A stretch of 64,000 nt of DNA from Pararobbsia alpina_A (GTDB lineage: Bacteria; Pseudomonadota; Gammaproteobacteria; Burkholderiales; Burkholderiaceae): assembly GCF_965118125.1 (NCBI RefSeq), contig NZ_OZ221288.1, forward strand, positions 1,302,001 through 1,366,000, read 5' to 3'. The translations under genes were made by a program, and so were the position numbers. The notes beneath the pieces were generated by a model. It was given only the letters and a program-made list of their open reading frames with translations, had not been told where the DNA came from and made no database searches. Shown piece after piece: positions 58,609 to 64,000 of the stretch. Position 1 is the stretch's first letter, and the number at the start of each line of letters is the position of its first letter.

Positions 58609-60774
58609 TTACTGACGAACAGCTTTGGCATAGTCGAAGTAGCGATAAGTCTTGTTGTCGACCTTGAGGTCCTTCACGGCCAGATTGATCGTGTAGCTGC
58701 CCTGCGTCAGCGACGTGTCCTTGATGACGCCCGTCGGATCGGTCGGCAACTCGAACTGGAGGCCGGTCGCGCTCGCGGTCGGATTGACCACCGAAGCCGT
58801 CACGCTCGGCGAAGACGAACTCGCCGGCTTGAGCAGTGCTTCGTTGATCACGCGGCCATCGGCTTGCGGCATCGACAGGCCAAGCAGATAAGCGACCGTC
58901 GGTGCGACGTCGACATTGCCGGTCGGATTGCTGACCACCGTGGTCGTACGGAACGACGGGCCGCCTGCGATCAGCGTGTTGTGCACGTCGTTAATGCCGA
59001 AGCTGCCATGCATGCCGCGCTGTCCACCGACGCTTTCGAATTCGATACCGGGCATGCCCTGAATCGAAACCTGATCGTCCCACGTGAAGCTCGCCACGAC
59101 ATCCGGCTGGCCGTTGTTCTGACGCGTCGCATTCTCGAGATTGACCATCGACATCGGAAGCGTGCCCGGCACACTGCCGTAACGGCTGTCGACAAAGATC
59201 GCACCATATTCCTCGCGCTGCTGCAGGAACTTGACGAGATTCTGGATCGTCGTCGTGTCATGCCCCGGCACGTAGAAATAATCCGAGCCGCCGTTGGCCG
59301 CGATCACGATGCTGTTTGTCGGCAGGCTGCCCGGGTTGGGCACCTTGAAGCTGGCAACGGGCGTCGACGGCGCAGTCAGTGTTGCGCTGATGGCCTGATA
59401 GTTCGCCGCCGATGCGCCACACAGCGTGCCCGCCGCAGCTTGCTTGACCGGAATCGTCGGCGTGCCGGATGCATCGAGACCATACATCGCCGACGTCGAG
59501 CATCCGGCGCCGTCATAAGCGTTGAAACCGCGATAGGTCAGCAGGTCAGCCGAACGCACATCTCCCGAGAACGAATAGCCAGCAGCATTCACAGCGCCAA
59601 TCGACGCGGCATCAGTACCCGACGTCGCACCGTTGACTGGCGTACCGGTCGGTGCCGTCGACGAAGCCGTGATCGCGCGCAACGGATACATCGCGAGCGG
59701 CCCCGACACGCTCGAGTGCCCGTGATCCGAGACCACCACGATATTGGTCGTCGAGTAGAGGTTCTGTGCCTTAAGCGCGTCGATCAGCTCGCCCAGACGC
59801 TGATCTTGCGAATGCAGGCCCGCCAGCGCATTGTGCGAGCCCGGGCCATAGCCGTGCTCGACGTTATCCGGCGTGCGGAACCAGATCAGCGACAACATCG
59901 GCAGCTTCTTCGGCAGGATGTACTGCGTGTAGACCGACAGCATGTACTTGTTCGCCGCATCTTCCGGCGCGTTTTGCGTCGTATCGCCGCTGTCGCGCGC
60001 CGCCACCGTCAGCGTCGCGCCCGCGTTGTCGTAAGCCGTCGTATTGAACGTGATGTAGCCGGCACGCGCCGTCGGATCGCCGTTGCTCGTGGCGAGCGTC
60101 ACCGCGTCGGTGCCCGAATACCCGAACGTCGTGTTCTTCGGCAACGCGATATTGGCCGCCTGAAGTTCCGACACGAGGCTGCGCGGCATCACCGTGTTTT
60201 CGTCGAGGAAGTAGCCGCCTCGCCCCAGATCCTGGATATAGGCAGCGCCCGACTTGCCGATCGTCGCCGTCGTCATGCCCGATGCCTGCGCAGTCGCGAA
60301 CAGCGTTTTGACGAGCAGCAGCTGGCCGCCGTAGTAGTTGTTGAGCGTCGTGAGGACCTGATAGTCCTCCGTGAAGACCGGATCGATATAGTCCTGCGAA
60401 CTACCCGATGCGCCGTTGCCCGACGGAATCGTATTGCTCGCGCCTTGCGGCGGCGTCCAGAACGTATTGCCGTAGAAGCCGCTCGTCTTCGGGAACGACC
60501 CCGTCGCAAACGACGAGCCGTTCATCATCGTGAACGTCGGATAGGTCGAGTGGTTGTCGGCGAAATTCACACCCGCCTGACGCAGTGCATAGAGATTCGG
60601 CGTGTCGGTCGCGTTGACCGAATCGGGACGCAGGCCGTCCCACACCATGATGATCGTACGCGTTGCCTGCGACGCGGGCGTCGGCGTCGAAGCCGTACCG
60701 TGATCGTCGCTACCGCAACCGAACAAAGCGATGCTGCCCACCAGCATCATTGTCCAGCCGGACATCTTTTTCAT
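58609..60774 (-). CDS. Lipoprotein alkaline-phosphatase-superfamily phosphodiesterase
   Basis: A 721-residue protein. A lipobox (ALFGC, Cys20) marks an outer- or inner-membrane lipoprotein. The type I phosphodiesterase/nucleotide pyrophosphatase fold follows: metal Asp in IIMVWDGLRPDSV, nucleophile Thr in STYPTFTMMNGSSFATG, and metal-binding VVVSDHGHSSVSG. A late HGSFGINDVHNTLIAGGP has the final His. It probably hydrolyses phosphodiesters or pyrophosphates outside the cytoplasm. ATG 60774 has GGAG 8 nt upstream. A CTTTC-type direct repeat lies upstream, and a DeoR gene on the same strand precedes it. Confidence 0.9.
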   Translation of the reverse strand: MKKMSGWTMMLVGSIALFGCGSDDHGTASTPTPASQATRTIIMVWDGLRPDSVNATDTPNLYALRQAGVNFADNHSTYPTFTMMNGSSFATGSFPKTSGFYGNTFWTPPQGASNTIPSGNGASGSSQDYIDPVFTEDYQVLTTLNNYYGGQLLLVKTLFATAQASGMTTATIGKSGAAYIQDLGRGGYFLDENTVMPRSLVSELQAANIALPKNTTFGYSGTDAVTLATSNGDPTARAGYITFNTTAYDNAGATLTVAARDSGDTTQNAPEDAANKYMLSVYTQYILPKKLPMLSLIWFRTPDNVEHGYGPGSHNALAGLHSQDQRLGELIDALKAQNLYSTTNIVVVSDHGHSSVSGPLAMYPLRAITASSTAPTGTPVNGATSGTDAASIGAVNAAGYSFSGDVRSADLLTYRGFNAYDGAGCSTSAMYGLDASGTPTIPVKQAAAGTLCGASAANYQAISATLTAPSTPVASFKVPNPGSLPTNSIVIAANGGSDYFYVPGHDTTTIQNLVKFLQQREEYGAIFVDSRYGSVPGTLPMSMVNLENATRQNNGQPDVVASFTWDDQVSIQGMPGIEFESVGGQRGMHGSFGINDVHNTLIAGGPSFRTTTVVSNPTGNVDVAPTVAYLLGLSMPQADGRVINEALLKPASSSSPSVTASVVNPTASATGLQFELPTDPTGVIKDTSLTQGSYTINLAVKDLKVDNKTYRYFDYAKAVRQ

Positions 60775-60849
60775 CGTTGTCGCTCCAAAGTGGACTTCCC
60801 CTGAGTCCCGTGGAGGCTAAGGTCGAACCATTACATTCGAATGACATTT

Positions 60850-60871
60850 CTTTCTTTTATCTTTCGTTTAT
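60850..60871. promoter_or_regulatory. 11-bp tandem repeat, DeoR-operator-like, upstream of the phosphodiesterase gene
   Basis: CTTTCTTTTAT (60850-60860) is followed at once by CTTTCGTTTAT (60861-60871), 10 of 11 identical. Helical-turn repeats containing CTTTCRTTT are known for DeoR-family operators such as AgaR. It is 76 nt upstream of the start of the phosphodiesterase gene, between it and a deoR-type gene. Confidence 0.5.
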
Positions 60872-60907
60872 ACGCAGAAAGCCTTACGACCGTACTCAGG
60901 ACGACGC

Positions 60908-61663
60908 TCACGCGCGCACGACGTTGACGCCCGCAGCTTCGATGGGCGCGATGCGATCCGGCTCGGTCGCCTGCTCGACGATGATCGATTGCGCGAGCGT
61001 GATGTCGCCGATCCGGTACGGCGATGCCGCATTGAGTTTGGCCGACGAGGCCAGCACGACCGTCTCCGCGGCACGCGCGGCCAATGCGCGCTTGATAAAC
61101 GCCTCTTCAAAGTCGCCCGTGCTCAGCCCGACCGTTGCGTGCACGCCCGTGACGCCCATGAAATAAAGGTCCGCCTGGATGTGAGAAATGGCTTCGACGG
61201 CCGCCGCGCCCACGGACACGATCGAGTGTTTGTAGAGCCGCCCGCCAATCAGAATCACCTCGATCGATGGATGCTCGGCCAGTGCCACCGCTACGCTGGG
61301 GCTATGCGTGACGATCGTTGCCGACAGATCGTCGGGAAGGTTCTGAACGAGCAATGCGGACGTCGTGCCACCGTCGACGATAACAACCTGCCCCGGCGCA
61401 ATCATCTGCACCGCGCGCTGCGCGATCCGGCGCTTGGCCTCCGACTCCATGTTCTGCCGCTGCGCAAACGGCGCGACCGCAGGCGACGCGGGCAACGCAC
61501 CGCCGTGCACGCGCTGCAGGAGCCCCTCTGCGGCAAGCTCCCTTAAGTCGCGACGGACGGTGTCTTCAGACACGTTGAACGCGACGCTGAGCTCATTGGC
61601 GAGCACTTGTCCGTTGCGTTTGAGGGCATCGAGGATGGCTTTCTTGCGTTGGCTGGTCAGCAT
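60908..61663 (-). CDS. DeoR family transcriptional regulator
   Basis: A 251-residue regulator. The winged helix spans residues 1-57 (RKKAILDALKRNGQVLANEL, NVSEDTVRRDLRELAAEGLL) and ends with RVHGGALP. The sensor domain has VIVDGGTTSALLVQNLP, EVILIGGRLYKHSIVSVG and LYFMGVTGVHATVGLSTGDF. ATG 61663 is chosen; the frame opens further upstream. It lies between the phosphodiesterase gene downstream and the divergent nudK-type gene; TGCACGA repeats in the divergent region and CTTTC repeats downstream are candidate sites. Confidence 0.92.
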   Translation of the reverse strand: MLTSQRKKAILDALKRNGQVLANELSVAFNVSEDTVRRDLRELAAEGLLQRVHGGALPASPAVAPFAQRQNMESEAKRRIAQRAVQMIAPGQVVIVDGGTTSALLVQNLPDDLSATIVTHSPSVAVALAEHPSIEVILIGGRLYKHSIVSVGAAAVEAISHIQADLYFMGVTGVHATVGLSTGDFEEAFIKRALAARAAETVVLASSAKLNAASPYRIGDITLAQSIIVEQATEPDRIAPIEAAGVNVVRA

Positions 61664-61711
61664 GGAGCGCGGCGGGTCGTGTGGGTAAAACGGGCACGGC
61701 GCGAAAGCCAA

Positions 61712-61749
61712 TGCACGAATATTCTTGATACTGCACGAATTTGCACGAT
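61712..61749. promoter_or_regulatory. Triple direct repeat TGCACGAA between deoR and nudK
   Basis: TGCACGAAT at 61712-61720 and 61732-61740, and TGCACGAT at 61742-61749, all in one orientation, spaced 20 and 10 bp. The array lies between the divergent deoR-type (61663) and nudK-type (61787) genes and mirrors the 20/9 spacing of the pentulose-operon array. Confidence 0.6.
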
Positions 61750-61786
61750 ATCATGGCCGCTCATTCTTTGTCGAACGGTGGTCGCC

Positions 61787-62389
61787 ATGACTGCAACGAA
61801 AGATCGCGTGCGCATCGTCCAAACCGAAGTGCTGTCCGATAACTGGTTCGTGCTCAAGAAAGTGACGTTCGACTTTTTGCGTCGCGACGGAACATGGCAG
61901 CGTCAGAGCCGCGAGACATACGATCGCGGCAACGGCGCCGCCATGCTGCTCTGCAATCCCGACACCGGCAATGTCGTGCTCACACGGCAATTTCGCATGC
62001 CTGTGTTCGTCAATGGTCATGACGGCATGCTCGTCGAGGCCGCAGCGGGCCTGCTCGATAACGCAACGCCCGACGAGCGTATCCGCGTCGAGGTCGAAGA
62101 AGAAACCGGCTATCGCGTGCGCAACGTGCGCAAGATCTTCGAGGCGTATATGAGCCCGGGTTCGGTCACCGAGAAACTGCATTTCTATCTCGGCGACTAC
62201 GACACCTCGTTACGCGTCTCCGATGGAGGCGGTGTCGAAGACGAAGGCGAAGATCTCGAAGTCATCGAGATCCCCTTGCAAACCGCTCTTGAACGCATCG
62301 AGAGCGGCGACATCGTCGACGGCAAGACCATCATGCTGCTTCAGTACGTGGCGTTGCAAAGCGCCATGCAGCCGCGCGCTGCTGCTTAA
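61787..62389 (+). CDS. Nudix hydrolase, NudK-like (GDP-mannose/ADP-ribose type)
   Basis: A 200-residue Nudix protein closely resembling E. coli NudK. The Nudix box starts at GLLDNATPDERIRVEVEEET (about 87-106), with VEEETGY supplying the metal-binding Glu residues. The MSPGSVTEKLHFYLGDYD and GGGVEDEGEDLEVIEIPL segments are NudK-specific. NudK hydrolyses GDP-mannose and related nucleotide sugars. ATG 61787. Divergent from the deoR-type gene; its stop overlaps the convergent GGDEF-EAL gene by 4 nt. Confidence 0.93.
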   Translation: MTATKDRVRIVQTEVLSDNWFVLKKVTFDFLRRDGTWQRQSRETYDRGNGAAMLLCNPDTGNVVLTRQFRMPVFVNGHDGMLVEAAAGLLDNATPDERIRVEVEEETGYRVRNVRKIFEAYMSPGSVTEKLHFYLGDYDTSLRVSDGGGVEDEGEDLEVIEIPLQTALERIESGDIVDGKTIMLLQYVALQSAMQPRAAA

Positions 62390-64000
62390 GTCGGTGAGGG
62401 ACTGTGCGGATGCGGACGCGACCTCGGGTGCACCAGGCGTGGTCCCATGCGTTGCGGTCCGTGCGTCACGCCACCCATCTGTGCCCCTTCTCCGCAGACC
62501 AGTGCGCGCAACGACTCCAGCGGCATGGGACGTCCGGTGAGAAATCCCTGCACCGTATCGCAACCGGCATGCGCAAGCCACTCGAGTTGCGCCTTGTCCT
62601 CTACGCCTTCGGCGACCACATCAATGCCGAAGCTGTGCGCCATCGACAGGATCGCGGTTACGATCGATTCACCCTCATCGGGAAGCCCTTTGATAAAAGT
62701 GCGATCGATCTTCAGCGTATCGATTGGAAAATCGTGAAGGTACGACAGCGACGAGTAGCCGGTCCCAAAGTCGTCGAGCGAAAGGCTCACGCCCAGCGCG
62801 CGTAACGCGGTCATGATCTCCATCGCCGCCGTCACATTTGAAATCAGGTGGCTCTCGGTCAATTCGATCTCGAGCAGGCCCGGGCGCAATTGGGCAACCT
62901 CGAGCGCGTGCCGCACATCGCTGAGGAAATGCGGGTGCCTGAGCTGCCGCGCAGAAATGTTCACCGCCACTCGAAGCTCGCGTGCGCCGTTGGCATTGAG
63001 CATGGCCGCCGCCTTGCACGCCTGATTGAGCACCCATCGTCCGAGCACAACGATCAGATCGCTGCCTTCGGCGATCGGAATGAATTCCGACGGTGAGATC
63101 GGCCCTTGTGCAGAGTGAGTCCAGCGTGACAATGCCTCGGCACCGACGAGCACCCCGGTATGGCAGTCGAACTGAGGCTGATAGACGAGGTCCAGCGCGT
63201 TGTTGTTGATCGCGTTGCGCAGATCGAATTCGAGCGTGGCACGTCGCTTGACCGCGTCGGTCATGTCGTTGGAGAAGCCGACCACGCAGTTCTTACCGCG
63301 TGCCTTGGCTTCGTAAAGCGCCACATCGGCGCTGCTGACCAGCTCGACCGCGTCCTTTCCGCCTTCGGGGTAGGTACTGAAACCGATACTCGCCGCCGGA
63401 AACACGATGCGTCCGCCACACTCGATCGGCGTGTTCAACGCCTCCGAGATTTCGTCCGCGAGATCCTGAATCACCGCCGCGTCCGGATCGCCATCGACAG
63501 TCACCGCGAACTCATCGCCACCCAAGCGGCTCACCGTCCCGCGATGCCGCGTTGCGCGTGTCAGCAACTCCGCGACCTGTTGTAGCAGTGCATCCCCGGT
63601 CGCATGCCCCAGGGTATCGTTGATCGACTTGAAGTCGTCGAGATCGACAAGGACAAGCCCGACGCGCCGATTGAAATCTTTCGCCGTCTGCAACAGACGG
63701 TGCAACGTATCGTGGAAGGCGCGCCGGTTGCAAAGCTCGGTCAGCGGGTCCGTCCATGCGAGATACTCGAGTTCGCGCTCGGCTCGCATGACGCGCCGCC
63801 GAAGCCGGCTCATGATCACCGTCGAGGTCCAGATCGCACAGAGGCACGCCAGCGTGATGAAGCAGGCATAGCGCACCAGCTCGCCACTCATCTGTCCGGT
63901 CGTGGCGACGAGCACGATATGTCCGAGCTCCTTGCCGTCGTGCCGGATCGTCGCACCGACAAACACGTCGTTGAGCGAGAGCCGCTTGTGTCCGAGCACC
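62386..64000 (-). CDS. Membrane GGDEF-EAL protein (5' end beyond window)
   Basis: The C-terminal 537 or more residues of a c-di-GMP enzyme. The visible part starts with the end of an extracytoplasmic sensor (FVGATIRHDGKELGHIVLVA, perhaps CHASE8-like) and a helix (about 42-64). The GGDEF domain follows (DPLTELCNRRAF, VDLDDFKSINDTLGH, intact RLGGDEF), then the EAL domain with GAEALSRW, NISARQL, ELTESHL, DDFGTGYSS, TLKIDRTF and AEGVED. Both catalytic signatures look intact, in contrast to the other GGDEF-EAL protein in the window. The real start lies right of 64000. Confidence 0.92.
   Translation of the reverse strand, partial: VLGHKRLSLNDVFVGATIRHDGKELGHIVLVATTGQMSGELVRYACFITLACLCAIWTSTVIMSRLRRRVMRAERELEYLAWTDPLTELCNRRAFHDTLHRLLQTAKDFNRRVGLVLVDLDDFKSINDTLGHATGDALLQQVAELLTRATRHRGTVSRLGGDEFAVTVDGDPDAAVIQDLADEISEALNTPIECGGRIVFPAASIGFSTYPEGGKDAVELVSSADVALYEAKARGKNCVVGFSNDMTDAVKRRATLEFDLRNAINNNALDLVYQPQFDCHTGVLVGAEALSRWTHSAQGPISPSEFIPIAEGSDLIVVLGRWVLNQACKAAAMLNANGARELRVAVNISARQLRHPHFLSDVRHALEVAQLRPGLLEIELTESHLISNVTAAMEIMTALRALGVSLSLDDFGTGYSSLSYLHDFPIDTLKIDRTFIKGLPDEGESIVTAILSMAHSFGIDVVAEGVEDKAQLEWLAHAGCDTVQGFLTGRPMPLESLRALVCGEGAQMGGVTHGPQRMGPRLVHPRSRPHPHSPSPT

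Noticed and set aside
58864..60804. 646-codon plus-strand frame opposite the phosphodiesterase
   Set aside because: Arg/His-rich translation without domains, antisense to a lipoprotein with clear catalytic motifs.

Overview
The window looks like a chromosomal accessory segment of a Burkholderiaceae-type betaproteobacterium. GC is high (about 60-63% by eye), with Burkholderia-style gene neighbourhoods: kynBUA, MocR regulators, GGDEF/EAL proteins and very many one-component regulators. I cannot assign a genus. No rRNA, tRNA, insertion sequence, phage gene or CRISPR array was seen. Coding is dense on both strands, and the window cuts a CoA-transferase gene at the left edge and a GGDEF/EAL gene at the right edge.

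Layout. (1) 1-8854: sugar or sugar-acid catabolism: LacI regulator, aldose-epimerase-like protein, SDR dehydrogenase, a CUT1 ABC importer without ATPase, an enolase-superfamily enzyme and a divergent GntR regulator. (2) 8972-17099: alpha/beta hydrolase with VOC protein, LysR regulator, LprI-like protein, TonB-dependent siderophore receptor, a large CPBP membrane protease and a GST. (3) 17323-24427: pentulose operon: RbsABC-type importer, AraB, AraD and a DeoR regulator, without an arabinose isomerase. (4) 24474-33055: a 1713-residue kinase-like/AAA/PAS/histidine-kinase protein, OsmC, MarR and a GGDEF-EAL protein. (5) 33520-38401: small acidic protein, cardiolipin-synthase-like PLD, and the kynurenine operon kynB-kynU-kynA closed by a strong terminator. 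(6) 38437-47811: SDR without its tyrosine, threonine aldolase, a DoxX/degenerate response-regulator pair facing an ECF sigma/NrsF pair, a VapBC50-like toxin-antitoxin module, a MocR regulator and a PPOX flavoprotein. (7) 48013-57527: GFA protein, SSADH-like aldehyde dehydrogenase, then a LacI-controlled CoA-ester pathway (acyl-CoA dehydrogenase, CoA ligase, citryl-CoA lyase-like protein, enoyl-CoA hydratase) plus flavin reductase and RidA. (8) 57750-64000: secreted protein, large lipoprotein phosphodiesterase, DeoR regulator, NudK-like Nudix hydrolase and a GGDEF-EAL protein.

The two most interesting signals are regulatory. Between doxX and the ECF sigma gene lie two outward-facing copies of GTAACC-N16-CGAC, the pattern of the Caulobacter SigF (EcfF)/NrsF family. 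This places a DoxX protein and a response regulator lacking every canonical phosphorylation residue in the probable regulon of a cysteine-bearing NrsF anti-sigma factor. Second, repeated AAATCGWTTTCG operators precede the acyl-CoA dehydrogenase operon, the ridA/flavin-reductase operon and their LacI regulator. They tie together a ligase-dehydrogenase-hydratase-lyase set that could convert a tricarboxylic or methyl-branched acid to acetyl-CoA plus a keto acid.
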